Position numbers and translations under genes: made by a program. Positions 35,213 to 44,198 of a DNA stretch of 64,000 nt are shown piece by piece. Position 1 is the first letter of the stretch; every line of letters begins with the position of its first letter. Source of the DNA: Mariniflexile fucanivorans (GTDB taxonomy: Bacteria; Bacteroidota; Bacteroidia; Flavobacteriales; Flavobacteriaceae); the NCBI RefSeq assembly GCF_004341235.1, contig NZ_SLUP01000002.1:124001-188000 (forward strand). Reading direction: 5' to 3'. Below the pieces are notes generated by a model. It saw nothing but the letters and a program-made list of their open reading frames with translations. It made no database searches and was not told the DNA's origin.

Positions 35213-36814
35213 ATGAAAATATTAGCCCCTTATTTTCTGTTTTTTTGTCTTGCTATACAAGCACAAGTAAACAAAGAAACCGTTGCTCCAAAAGGAGATT
35301 TAAGAGGTATTTTCATACCTTCCATTTCTAGTTTGTCTTGGCCAACAAACAAAAAAGCAACACCTGCCGTACAACAAGCAGAACTCATTGCAATTTTAGA
35401 TGATTTAAAAGCAAACGGTTACAACACGGTTTTTTTACAGATACGTCCAGAAAGTGATGCTTTATATGCCTCATCAATAGACCCTTGGTCTTATTGGCTT
35501 ACAGGAACGCAAGGAAAAGCACCATCCCCATTTTGGGATCCCTTGGAATTTGCAGTAACCGAAGCCCATGCACGTGGGCTCGATTTACACGCTTGGTTAA
35601 ACCCGTACCGAGTTAAACAAACGCCAACCATGGAATTAGCCCCAAATAACGTGGCAAATTTACATCCAAATTGGACGTTTCAAGCTAAAATTAATAACAC
35701 GGACAAAGCTTTATTATTAAAAATGCTAAATCCTGGACTTCCTGAAGTAAGAGATTATATAGTAGATGTAGTTAAAGACATTGCAAATAGATATGACGTA
35801 GATGGTATTCATTTTGATGACTATTTCTATCCTTATGCTGGTATGGAAACTCTGCCTCAAGATGCAAAAACGTTTAAAGAGCATAATCCCGCCAATATTA
35901 AAACCATTGAAGATTGGCGCAGAAATAATGTAAACCTTATGATTGGAATGGTTTACGATGCCTTACAAACCATTAATACTACTAAAAATAAAAACATTGT
36001 ATTTGGTGTAAGTCCGTTTGGTATATGGAAATCGGACACACCATCTGGGATTAAAGGCACCTCCTCGTTCAGTGCATTATATTGTGATCCACTTGCTTGG
36101 TTAAATTCAAATAAAATAGATTACCTAGCACCTCAATTATATTGGGAAATAGAGAAAAAACAAGATTATATTGCACTTTCAAAATGGTGGAACGATCAAG
36201 CAAAACTTTATTGCAAACAATTGTATGTTAGTCAAGCATTTTATAAAATTGAGCATAAAAATCCTTGGGAAATTTCAGAAATTCAAAACCAAATAAATCA
36301 AAATAGACAGCCTTACATGGATGCTACTTTTGGGCAAATAGCATATAGTTATACTGCTATAAAAAATAATTTAAAAGGAATAAATAGCGTTTTAAATAAC
36401 TCGCATTTTAAATACAAATCTTTTGCGCCGCCCGTTTTAGGATTAGGCAAAGATGATATTAGCCCAATGAAACCCGCCAATATTAGATTTGAACCTTTAA
36501 AGATTTTATGGGATATTCCTGAAGCAGCTCCAGATGGAGATTTACCTGTAAAATATGTTGTTTATGCTTTTGATAATGCAGATGAAGCAATTTCCAAGAT
36601 GAATGATGGATCAAAAATACTAGATATTGTCGCTGGAAATGAATTGGTATTAACCGAAGAACAATTAGCTGCTAAAGTTTTTGTTGTTACATCATTAGAT
36701 AAAAACAATAACGAAGCAGGCGATTTTACAGCTACTAATTCATTTAGCATTGTAACCAAGAAAGTGAATGAACTAGTAACGAATCCCGTTCAAGGAGTTG
36801 ATTTTATAAATTAG
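35213..36814 (+). CDS. Secreted glycoside hydrolase-like protein (GHL10 / DUF187, YngK-type)
   Basis: Protein of 533 residues with an N-terminal signal peptide (MKILAPYFLFFCLAIQAQ). The GHL10 TIM-barrel domain occupies about residues 30-370: DLRGIFIPSISSLSWP, NTVFLQIRPESDALYAS, RGLDLHAWLNPYRV, YDVDGIHFDDYFYPY (acidic putative catalytic residues) and FGVSPFGIWKS. A fibronectin-like C-terminal domain follows (ILWDIPEAAPDGDLPVKYVV). Family members act on bacterial polysaccharide or peptidoglycan-type substrates; the substrate is not proven. It is a single gene followed by a terminator. Confidence 0.92.
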   Translation: MKILAPYFLFFCLAIQAQVNKETVAPKGDLRGIFIPSISSLSWPTNKKATPAVQQAELIAILDDLKANGYNTVFLQIRPESDALYASSIDPWSYWLTGTQGKAPSPFWDPLEFAVTEAHARGLDLHAWLNPYRVKQTPTMELAPNNVANLHPNWTFQAKINNTDKALLLKMLNPGLPEVRDYIVDVVKDIANRYDVDGIHFDDYFYPYAGMETLPQDAKTFKEHNPANIKTIEDWRRNNVNLMIGMVYDALQTINTTKNKNIVFGVSPFGIWKSDTPSGIKGTSSFSALYCDPLAWLNSNKIDYLAPQLYWEIEKKQDYIALSKWWNDQAKLYCKQLYVSQAFYKIEHKNPWEISEIQNQINQNRQPYMDATFGQIAYSYTAIKNNLKGINSVLNNSHFKYKSFAPPVLGLGKDDISPMKPANIRFEPLKILWDIPEAAPDGDLPVKYVVYAFDNADEAISKMNDGSKILDIVAGNELVLTEEQLAAKVFVVTSLDKNNNEAGDFTATNSFSIVTKKVNELVTNPVQGVDFIN

Positions 36815-36869
36815 AAGCTCACTTTTGAAAAACTTATTTTCGATAGATTTTAATTGAAGAAACTTAACA

Positions 36870-36906
36870 AAAAAAACGGACAAATCTTTAAAAAGATAAG
36901 TCCGTT
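36870..36906. terminator. Terminator between convergent genes
   Basis: ACGGAC (36876-36881) pairs with GTCCGT (36900-36905), with an inner ATCTT...AGAT extension, after an A-run. It separates the hydrolase gene from the pirin gene. Confidence 0.7.
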
Positions 36907-36946
36907 GAAATTCTATTAATTTTAAAATTTAGAAATAGCTTTTTAC

Positions 36947-37669
36947 CTAAAACTCCATGGGGACTTCAATAAAAAGTAAGGCAGAATCTTCTGAAGCTTT
37001 AATGCTAAAAACATCTGTACTAGAAACCCCAAGAGCATCACGAGTTTCTAAAACATGAGCATCAATTGATACTTTACCGTGAATATTCATTATATAAACA
37101 CCATGATTTTCAGTTTTAAGTTTATATTCAAAATCATGATTTTTATCTAAATCAATTCTTGAAATGATAGCATCTTGATGAATTTTCAAACTACCTTCGT
37201 GTATTTCATCTATAGAAGTTACAAGAGTTTGAAGCTTATTTTTTCTTTCATTTCCATTAAATTTCTTTTGGTCGTATCGAGGTTCAACATTCTGTTTATC
37301 AGGAAATATCCAAATTTGAAATAAACTTAAATGGTCATTAACAGAACCATTGATTTCAGAATGCTGCACACCTTTTCCAGCACTCATAATTTGAACTTCG
37401 TTTGGTAACACTGGAATCCATTCATCACCCATATTGTCTTTGTGTTTTAAAACACCTTTTAAAGGAATGGTAATAATTTCCATATTATCATGCGGATGTG
37501 TTCCAAAACCCATTTTTGGCGCAATAATATCGTCATTTAAAACACGTAAGGCTCCAAAATGCACTTTTTCTGGGTTGTTATAACTAGCAAAACTAAATGA
37601 ATGGTTTGCCTGTAACCAACCGTGGTTTGCAAAACCGCGTTCGGTAGCTTTATGTAGTATCGTTTTCAT
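36947..37669 (-). CDS. Pirin family protein
   Basis: Bicupin protein of 240 residues. The metal-binding cupin pattern is visible as GTHPHDNMEIITIPLKG with a following HKDNMG, and the flanking QIMSAGKGVQHSEING. Some bacterial pirins are quercetinases, others redox-sensing regulators; the sequence does not decide. It is the last gene of a run NAD(P)H oxidoreductase, GNAT, MarR, pirin, which suggests response to quinones or electrophiles. Confidence 0.94.
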   Translation of the reverse strand: MKTILHKATERGFANHGWLQANHSFSFASYNNPEKVHFGALRVLNDDIIAPKMGFGTHPHDNMEIITIPLKGVLKHKDNMGDEWIPVLPNEVQIMSAGKGVQHSEINGSVNDHLSLFQIWIFPDKQNVEPRYDQKKFNGNERKNKLQTLVTSIDEIHEGSLKIHQDAIISRIDLDKNHDFEYKLKTENHGVYIMNIHGKVSIDAHVLETRDALGVSSTDVFSIKASEDSALLFIEVPMEF

Positions 37670-37745
37670 TTTTAATATATTTTTTCATTTCCGAGAAAGC
37701 GAAAATCATTTTGTTTTTTTCAATAGATTCCTGATTTCGCAGGAA

Positions 37746-38183
37746 TTAACGCATTTTATCAAGTAAATTACTTAATTGTTCTGCTTCTGCTTCATTTAAA
37801 TTTTTTAACAAATCGTTATTCAAACTATCTGGAATGGCATCTAAAAGGGCTTTCCCTTCTTTGGTTATTGCTATTTTAACCACACGCCTATCGAACTCAC
37901 TGGGCAAACGATCAATATAATTTTTAGCACAAAGCTTATCCATTAACCTTGTTGCATTTGGTGCGCGCTCTATCATTCTATCTTTTATATCTTGTACATT
38001 TATTGACTGGCCAGCTCCTTTTAATATTCTTAAAATATTATATTGTTGAGGTGAAATACCGTAAATCTTAAAAAATTCATTTTGATAGCTAGAAATCCAA
38101 TTGGCTGTATATAAAATATTCAACAATGCTTTAATTTTGTTATTTGGAAATGTTGAATTGATATCTTTACTAATGTCTCCCAT
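37746..38183 (-). CDS. MarR family transcriptional regulator
   Basis: Protein of 145 residues with the MarR winged helix-turn-helix: GISPQQYNILRILKGAGQ, VQDIKDRMIERAPNATRLMD and the wing SEFDRRVVKIAITKEGKALL. The N-terminus (IKALLNILYTANWISSYQ) would form the dimer interface. It lies between a GNAT gene (12 bp) and the pirin gene (76 bp) and probably represses its own operon in response to a small ligand. Whether it also binds the palindromes upstream of nitronate monooxygenase is open. Confidence 0.94.
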   Translation of the reverse strand: MGDISKDINSTFPNNKIKALLNILYTANWISSYQNEFFKIYGISPQQYNILRILKGAGQSINVQDIKDRMIERAPNATRLMDKLCAKNYIDRLPSEFDRRVVKIAITKEGKALLDAIPDSLNNDLLKNLNEAEAEQLSNLLDKMR

Positions 38184-38195
38184 TTTCTAAATTAT

Positions 38196-38480
38196 TTAAG
38201 ATAAAACATCACTGTATTCTTCATGCTTTTTATCAAAAATTGCTTTTGCAAATGAACATGTTGGATTCACTTTTAAATTATTATCACGCATATATTGAAC
38301 GGATGCTTCTATTAATTTATATCCAACACCTTTACCTTTCAGGGTTTCGCTAACTTCAGTATGATCAATAATAATCTTATTTGGTTTTTCATGTAAATAG
38401 GTCATTTCAGCTACCCTTTCACCTTCTTTTTCAATGTAAAAAACGCCTTTTGCTTCGTTATCTGTGTGCTTTATTTCCAT
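38196..38480 (-). CDS. Small GNAT-family acetyltransferase (YjdJ-type)
   Basis: Protein of 94 residues of the short GNAT subgroup. The start is GVFYIEKEGERVAEMTYLHE, followed by IIIDHTEVSETLKGKGVG, which carries the acetyl-CoA pyrophosphate-binding loop, and YMRDNNLKVNPTCSFAK with the conserved cysteine. These minimal GNAT proteins have unknown substrates. It is 3 bp from the oxidoreductase gene upstream and 12 bp from marR downstream, so clearly in the operon. Confidence 0.9.
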   Translation of the reverse strand: MEIKHTDNEAKGVFYIEKEGERVAEMTYLHEKPNKIIIDHTEVSETLKGKGVGYKLIEASVQYMRDNNLKVNPTCSFAKAIFDKKHEEYSDVLS

Positions 38481-38483
38481 AAT

Positions 38484-39014
38484 TTATAAGCTTTTCTCAA
38501 ATTGTTTAACAGCATTTTTTAATTGTTCATCTAAATCATCATTTGTGATTTTTCCTTCCGAAAAGTTATCCCCGAAAAATGGCAATGAAAAAACCTCAAT
38601 GATGCTAGCGTCGTGAAATGGGAATCTACTTTTAGCGATTTCTAAAACTGATGCTCCACCTCTACCCCCTGGCGATGTCGCCATTAGCAACATAGGCTTG
38701 TCAAAAAACATTTTTCCTTCTATCCGGGTCATCCAATCAAATAGATTTTTAAAAGCGGTAGAATAAGCGCCATTATGCTCTGCCAATGAAAGCAAAATCC
38801 CATCACTATCTTTTATTATCTGTAAAAATTTATGTGCGTTTTTAGGAATACCTTGCTCCTTTTCCAAATCAATACCATAAATAGGCAATTCAAAATCGTT
38901 TAAATCTAATATGGTTGCTTTTACATTTTCAACTAAACTAGAAGCATAAGTAACTAATTGTTTATTGATAGATTCTTTACTATTACTGCCTGCAAAGGCT
39001 ATTATATGTTTCAT
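38484..39014 (-). CDS. NAD(P)H-dependent FMN reductase family protein
   Basis: Flavodoxin-like oxidoreductase of about 176 residues if started at MKHIIAFAGSNSKES (ATG at 39014). A longer frame to 39080 adds 22 residues not typical of the family. FMN-binding loops are AGSNSKESINKQLV, LAEHNGAYSTAFKNLFDWM and ATSPGGRGGASVLEI. Such enzymes reduce FMN, azo compounds or quinones. It heads the operon with GNAT, MarR and pirin genes, and is divergent from the carboxylase gene across about 150 bp. Confidence 0.92.
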   Translation of the reverse strand: MKHIIAFAGSNSKESINKQLVTYASSLVENVKATILDLNDFELPIYGIDLEKEQGIPKNAHKFLQIIKDSDGILLSLAEHNGAYSTAFKNLFDWMTRIEGKMFFDKPMLLMATSPGGRGGASVLEIAKSRFPFHDASIIEVFSLPFFGDNFSEGKITNDDLDEQLKNAVKQFEKSL

Positions 39015-39161
39015 ATTTATATATTTTATTAACGCAAAAGTATAAAAAATATATTTAGTTTCCAAGGAAACTATTTCCATGTAATATTATTTAATAAAAC
39101 ATTAACAATAAAATAATAGTATCATTGAAACTTTTGTATTTTAGCTTCAAACAAAATAGCA

Positions 39162-40790
39162 ATGGATTTAAACTTCAACAAAAACGAAGATTACAACAAA
39201 CTTTTAGTATCACAACTAAATAATCGTCTTGCTAAAGTGCATTTAGGAGGTGGGAAAAAGAGTATTGAAAAACAACATGCCAAAGGTAAAATGACGGCAC
39301 ATGAGCGTGTTAATTATTTGTTGGACCCAAATTCAAAATCTATTGAAATAGCTGCTTTTGCAGGAGAAGACATGTACGAATCGCATGGTGGTTGTCCGTC
39401 TGCTGGTGTTGTTGTAAAAATTGGATATATAAAAGGAAAACAATGTGTTGTTGTTGCTAATGATGCTACGGTAAAAGCTGGAGCTTGGTTTCCTATTACT
39501 GCCAAAAAGAATTTAAGAGCTCAAGAAATTGCTATTGAAAACCGTTTACCAATTATTTATTTGGTAGATAGTGCCGGCGTGTATTTACCATTGCAGGATG
39601 AAATTTTCCCTGACAAAGAACATTTTGGACGTATTTTTAGAAATAACGCCGTAATGAGCAGCATGGGCATTACCCAAATTGCGGCTGTAATGGGTAGTTG
39701 TGTTGCTGGTGGTGCTTATTTACCAATTATGAGTGATGAAGCCCTTATTGTAGATAAAACGGGCAGTATATTTTTAGCTGGAAGTTACTTAGTGAAAGCT
39801 GCCATTGGCGAAACTATTGATAATGAAACTTTAGGAGGTGCCACTACGCATTGTGAAATTTCTGGAGTAACCGATTATAAGGCGAAAGATGACAAAGATG
39901 CTTTAGATACTATTAAAAATATTATTGATAAAATTGGCGATTACGACAAAGCTGGTTACAATAGAATTGACGCTGCAAAACCCAAAGAAAACCCTGAAGA
40001 TATTTACGGTATTTTACCAAAATCGAGAGCAGATCAATACGATATGCACGACATTATTAAGCGTTTGGTTGATAATTCGGAATTTGATGAATATAAAGTT
40101 GGCTACGGGAAAACCATTATAACCTGTTATGCCAGAATTGATGGTTGGGCAGTTGGTATTGTTGCTAACCAACGTAAATTGGTTAAAAATGCCAAAGGTG
40201 AAATGCAATTTGGAGGTGTTATTTATAATGATAGTGCCGATAAAGCCACCCGTTTTATAGCAAATTGTAATCAGAAAAAAATTCCGCTCGTATTTTTACA
40301 AGATGTTACAGGTTTTATGGTTGGTAGTAAAAGTGAGCATGGTGGCATTATTAAAGATGGCGCTAAAATGGTGAATGCCGTTAGTAATTCGGTGGTTCCC
40401 AAATTCACAATTATTATTGGAAATAGCTATGGCGCAGGTAATTACGCTATGTGCGGAAAGGCTTACGACCCAAGATTAATTGTTTCATGGCCCAGTGCCG
40501 AACTTGCTGTAATGAGCGGAAATTCAGCAGCAAAAGTTTTACTTCAAATTGAAAAAGCATCATTAGAAAAGAAAGGTGAAAAAATAACCAAAGAAAAAGA
40601 AGAAGCACTTTACAACAAAATTAAAGACCGATACGACAATCAAGTATCTCCATATTACGCTGCCTCACGTATTTGGACCGATGCTATTATAGATCCTTTA
40701 GACACCAGAAAATGGATAAGCATGGGAATTGAAGCTGCAAACCATGCGCCTATTGAAAAACCATTTAATTTGGGAGTTATACAAGTTTAA
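39162..40790 (+). CDS. Acyl-CoA carboxylase carboxyltransferase (beta) subunit
   Basis: Protein of 542 residues with the double crotonase-like carboxyltransferase fold. Visible segments are KGKMTAHERVNYLLDP, GGCPSAGVVVKIGYIKG, SAGVYLPLQDEIFPD, GGATTHCEISGVTDY (acyl-CoA site), LVFLQDVTGFMVGSKSEHGG and IIIGNSYGAGNYAMCGKAYDP (carboxybiotin site). It is most similar in pattern to the methylcrotonyl-CoA carboxylase beta subunit of leucine degradation, but propionyl- or geranyl-CoA use cannot be excluded. The biotin-carrying alpha subunit is not adjacent, so the partner must be encoded elsewhere. Confidence 0.94.
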   Translation: MDLNFNKNEDYNKLLVSQLNNRLAKVHLGGGKKSIEKQHAKGKMTAHERVNYLLDPNSKSIEIAAFAGEDMYESHGGCPSAGVVVKIGYIKGKQCVVVANDATVKAGAWFPITAKKNLRAQEIAIENRLPIIYLVDSAGVYLPLQDEIFPDKEHFGRIFRNNAVMSSMGITQIAAVMGSCVAGGAYLPIMSDEALIVDKTGSIFLAGSYLVKAAIGETIDNETLGGATTHCEISGVTDYKAKDDKDALDTIKNIIDKIGDYDKAGYNRIDAAKPKENPEDIYGILPKSRADQYDMHDIIKRLVDNSEFDEYKVGYGKTIITCYARIDGWAVGIVANQRKLVKNAKGEMQFGGVIYNDSADKATRFIANCNQKKIPLVFLQDVTGFMVGSKSEHGGIIKDGAKMVNAVSNSVVPKFTIIIGNSYGAGNYAMCGKAYDPRLIVSWPSAELAVMSGNSAAKVLLQIEKASLEKKGEKITKEKEEALYNKIKDRYDNQVSPYYAASRIWTDAIIDPLDTRKWISMGIEAANHAPIEKPFNLGVIQV

Positions 40791-40961
40791 AATAAAACTT
40801 TCTAAAAAGTGAATCATGCTTTCGTTGTAAGAAGTGCCGTTGAAAACTTTAAAAGGGAATACTTCGTTACAGTAAATTCGAAGCAGATTAAATTCAGTAT
40901 GATTCAAAAACATTCATTTTACAAAACATTAATTATACCTTTAGATTAATACATACTTTTT

Positions 40962-41837
40962 ATGCACACTCTAGAAAATAACCAACTTAAAATAGCTGTA
41001 AATACCATTGGCGCCGAGTTATGCAATATAACCTCTGTAAAAAATAGCACCGAATATATGTGGAATGCCGACCCAAATGTTTGGGCAAGTTTTGCTCCTA
41101 ACCTATTCCCTATCATTGGTGCTTTAAAAAACGATACCTATATTTTTGAAGGTAAAGCGTACAACTTACCAAAACATGGTATGGTTAGAAATAACAATAC
41201 TGTGGTGTTACACGAAAAAACCGCAAATAGTTTAACTTTCAAGTTGAGTTATAATGAAGATACTTTAAAAATATATCCGTTTAAGTTTGAATTTTTCATC
41301 ACCTATAAGCTTACTAATAGCACTATTGAAGTAATTCACACCGTTAAAAATTTAGATGAAAAATCACTATACTTTTCAGTTGGTGGGCATCCCGCTTTTA
41401 AATGTCCTGTGTTTGAAAATGAAGCGTATGAAGATTATGCTTTAGTTTTTGAACGTACCGAAACCTCCAAAACACACCTCATAAATATGGCAAACGGACT
41501 TATTTCAGCCAAAACCAAACTCGTTTTTAACAACACAAATATATTGCCATTAACACACGAATTATTTAATGATGACGCCCTTATTTTTAAAGACTTACAG
41601 TCTAAAAAAGTGACTTTAAATAGTAAAACACACGGAGATATTTTAACGGTAAGGTATCATGATTTTGATTATTTAGGCATTTGGGCAAAACCAACGGGCG
41701 ATTATGTGTGTATCGAACCATGGTTAGGTATTGCTGATAATGATGACACGAACCAAGACTTCTGCACCAAAGAAGGAATTATAAAATTACCTACGAGCGA
41801 AACCTTTAAAGCAAGCTATAGTATTGAAATACATTAA
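40962..41837 (+). CDS. Aldose 1-epimerase family protein
   Basis: Protein of 291 residues of the LacX/YeaD-like galactose mutarotase superfamily. Motifs are IGAELCNITSVKNSTEYMW, the NLFPIIGALKNDTY strand, LPKHGMVRNNN, FSVGGHPAFKCPV with the putative catalytic histidine, and WAKPTGDYVCIEPWLGIAD with the conserved acid/tryptophan region. It lacks a signal peptide, so it acts in the cytoplasm on an unidentified hexose or hexose phosphate. It appears to be a single gene, 170 bp after the carboxylase gene. Confidence 0.93.
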   Translation: MHTLENNQLKIAVNTIGAELCNITSVKNSTEYMWNADPNVWASFAPNLFPIIGALKNDTYIFEGKAYNLPKHGMVRNNNTVVLHEKTANSLTFKLSYNEDTLKIYPFKFEFFITYKLTNSTIEVIHTVKNLDEKSLYFSVGGHPAFKCPVFENEAYEDYALVFERTETSKTHLINMANGLISAKTKLVFNNTNILPLTHELFNDDALIFKDLQSKKVTLNSKTHGDILTVRYHDFDYLGIWAKPTGDYVCIEPWLGIADNDDTNQDFCTKEGIIKLPTSETFKASYSIEIH

Positions 41838-41913
41838 ATACTATGTTTTACACAGTAATTCTAATACATCTGCCAAGACATATAACCGTTTCGCTTGAAT
41901 AAAATAATAAGTG

Positions 41914-41921
41914 TAACTTTG
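41914..41921 (+). promoter_or_regulatory. -7 box (TAACTTTG) of the DEAD-box helicase gene
   Basis: TAACTTTG fits the Bacteroidota TAnnTTTG -7 element and lies 18 bp before the GTG start at 41940. A TTTC at about 21 bp upstream could serve as a weak -33 element. The implied 5' leader is very short. Confidence 0.5.
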
Positions 41922-41939
41922 CCAACTTAAACAACTGCT

Positions 41940-43286
41940 GTGACTTTCGAAGATTTAAATTTAAATACGCCTTTATACAACGCCTTAAACGATTTAGGTT
42001 TCACCACCCCAACACCCATACAAGCCGAAGCTTTTAATGTGGTTAATTCGGGTGCAGATATTGTAGGTATTGCACAAACAGGTACAGGTAAAACCTTTGC
42101 CTACATGTTGCCTATTTTAAAAAATTTGAAGTTTTCTACGCAAGAAATGCCGCGTGTTCTGGTGTTAGTACCTACCCGCGAACTGGTGGTACAAGTGGTT
42201 GATGAAATTGAAAAACTAGCAAAATACATGAATACGCGTGTGTTGGGTGTATATGGTGGCACCAATATTAATACACAAAAACAAGCCATTGCTGAAGGTG
42301 TTGACATTTTAGTTTCTACCCCAGGGCGTTTGTACGATTTGGCTTTAAGCCGCGTGTTACAATTAAAATCCATACAAAAATTGGTGATTGATGAAGTGGA
42401 TGTGATGCTCGATTTAGGGTTTAGACACCAACTCATTAATATTTTCGATTTACTACCCGAAAAACGCCAAAACATCATGTTTTCGGCAACTATGACGGAA
42501 GATGTAGACGGTTTAATTAACGACTTCTTTAAAGCACCAGAACGTGTTTCTATTGCGGTTTCTGGTACGCCACTTGAAAATATTACTCAAACACGCTACA
42601 ACGTGCCTAATTTTTATACCAAAACCAATTTGTTAAAACATCTGTTGAACGATGTGGAGACTTTTAATAAAGTATTGGTATTTGTATCCAACAAAAAAAT
42701 GGCCGACCGTTTATTTGATACTTTAGATGCTGTATATCACGATGAATTATGCGTGATTCACTCCAATAAAACCCAAAATTACCGTTTGCGCAGTATCGAG
42801 CAATTTAGAAATGGTGACAAGCGTATATTGGTAGCTACCGATGTTATGGCACGTGGGTTGGATATTGACAACATTTCGCATGTTATAAATTTTGATACAC
42901 CCAATTACCCCGAAAACTATATGCATCGCATTGGTAGAACCGGTAGAGCAGAACGTATGGGTGATGCTATTTTATTTTCTACGGAAAAAGAACAGGAATC
43001 GGTTGAAAGTATTGAGAAATTAATGCAGGTGCAGGTAACACTATTGGATATTCCTGAAGCTGTTGAAATATCCACCGAACTTATTGAAGAAGAACGTCCA
43101 CAAATAAAAGAACGCAACAACCCTGTAAAGCGCGACGAAAACATTGGTGCTGCATTTCATGAGAAATCTGAAAAAAACTCACAAGAAAACAAAGGAGGCT
43201 CGTATAAGTTTAAAATAGCTGCCAAATATAAAAAGCCAAAAACCAGAGGCGACAAGAATTATAATAAACGGAATAAGCGGAAGTAA
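41940..43286 (+). CDS. DEAD-box RNA helicase (DEVD variant)
   Basis: ATP-dependent RNA helicase of 448 residues starting at GTG. Motifs in order are the Q motif region FTTPTPIQAEA, AQTGTGKT (I), PTREL (Ia), STPGR (Ib), DEVD (II, with Val in place of Ala), SAT (III), HSNKTQNYR and HRIGRTGR (VI). The tail is basic and lysine-rich (KYKKPKTRGDKNYNKRNKR), typical of flavobacterial RhlE-like helicases that bind structured RNA, as in cold adaptation or ribosome assembly. The DEVD change is conservative and activity is expected. Confidence 0.95.
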   Translation: MTFEDLNLNTPLYNALNDLGFTTPTPIQAEAFNVVNSGADIVGIAQTGTGKTFAYMLPILKNLKFSTQEMPRVLVLVPTRELVVQVVDEIEKLAKYMNTRVLGVYGGTNINTQKQAIAEGVDILVSTPGRLYDLALSRVLQLKSIQKLVIDEVDVMLDLGFRHQLINIFDLLPEKRQNIMFSATMTEDVDGLINDFFKAPERVSIAVSGTPLENITQTRYNVPNFYTKTNLLKHLLNDVETFNKVLVFVSNKKMADRLFDTLDAVYHDELCVIHSNKTQNYRLRSIEQFRNGDKRILVATDVMARGLDIDNISHVINFDTPNYPENYMHRIGRTGRAERMGDAILFSTEKEQESVESIEKLMQVQVTLLDIPEAVEISTELIEEERPQIKERNNPVKRDENIGAAFHEKSEKNSQENKGGSYKFKIAAKYKKPKTRGDKNYNKRNKRK

Positions 43287-43299
43287 GGCTTTTGATGTT

Positions 43300-43385
43300 T
43301 ATGTATATCTTGGAAAGTTGCATGTTTGTGTGCGAGGATTTTCCGAAGGAAAATCCGATGCTAAGATATACTAGCAATTTTTATA
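43300..43385. repeat. Intergenic hairpin element after the helicase gene
   Basis: A perfect inverted repeat GGATTTTCC (43336-43344) and GGAAAATCC (43348-43356) is set within an outer pair AGTTGCAT...ATGCTA..CTAGCAA. It looks like a dispersed structured element of a type seen in flavobacterial genomes and may terminate helicase transcription. No second copy was found in the window. Confidence 0.45.
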
Positions 43386-43410
43386 ATATGTATTGTTTAT
43401 AATTGTTTTT

Positions 43411-44097
43411 TTAGAATCCATGTACTACAAATCTCTCTTTATATATTCCTTTTTCAATTTTCCACATTACTAAATAACCCCCTGCTCCGTCACTATTCAT
43501 TGTTTGGATATAAAACGTACCAGTAACGTTATCATAATTTACTTCTGCGGTGTATATATTAGGTTCGTAAAGTCCATCTAAAGCAAATTTTGGTAGCGTT
43601 ATGTATTTGTGACCTATTTTTATACTAATTTTTTCAAACTGTGTTTTAGGCATTCCGCCATCCAATCCCCAATATCGTTTATTATCTATTAATTCAATTT
43701 GGGTGGTATAATCTTTAACGTATTTAAAGACATGCTTTTTCTTATCAAATTTACTTTGCGAAATTATTACTTCAATAGTATCATTTTTTAATGTTATTAA
43801 ATTTTCCGATTTCTCGGATATTGTTAAAGCTGGAAAACTGGAAATTAACTTATATATGTTACTATAAACATATCCGTTAAGTTCTTTTCCTTTGTTTTCG
43901 TAGTCTATATTTGTCCAATCTCCTTTGTTTTCAAAACAGTAAATTAAGTGCCCATTTTGTAACTTGTCTATAACCTTACTATTTTGTACTCCATCCTCTC
44001 TGACGTTTACAACATTATCTTTATCATTCACAATAGCAAATTGTCCGAATGAATTAGAAAAATAAAGTAAAAGTATTAATGTGAAAACCTGTTTCAT
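43411..44097 (-). CDS. Secreted SH3-domain (SH3b) protein
   Basis: Protein of 228 residues with a signal peptide (MKQVFTLILLLYFSNSFGQF) followed by a bacterial SH3 domain (NVVNVREDGVQNSKVIDKL, GDWTNIDYENKGKELNGYV). The remaining 140 residues form an uncharacterised beta-rich domain (YWGLDGGMPKTQFEKISIK, TFYIQTMNSDGAGGYLVMWK). It is probably periplasmic or surface-exposed; the binding partner is unknown. It is one of several small unrelated genes in the 43.4-47.6 kb patch, which suggests accessory content. Confidence 0.85.
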   Translation of the reverse strand: MKQVFTLILLLYFSNSFGQFAIVNDKDNVVNVREDGVQNSKVIDKLQNGHLIYCFENKGDWTNIDYENKGKELNGYVYSNIYKLISSFPALTISEKSENLITLKNDTIEVIISQSKFDKKKHVFKYVKDYTTQIELIDNKRYWGLDGGMPKTQFEKISIKIGHKYITLPKFALDGLYEPNIYTAEVNYDNVTGTFYIQTMNSDGAGGYLVMWKIEKGIYKERFVVHGF

Positions 44098-44198
44098 AAT
44101 GTGGTATCTGGTTAAATTATTGCCAATATTTATGCACGCAACTACCTTTGTTTTAGTACTAAATCGTCATTATTTTTATACAATACTAGCACCCATAA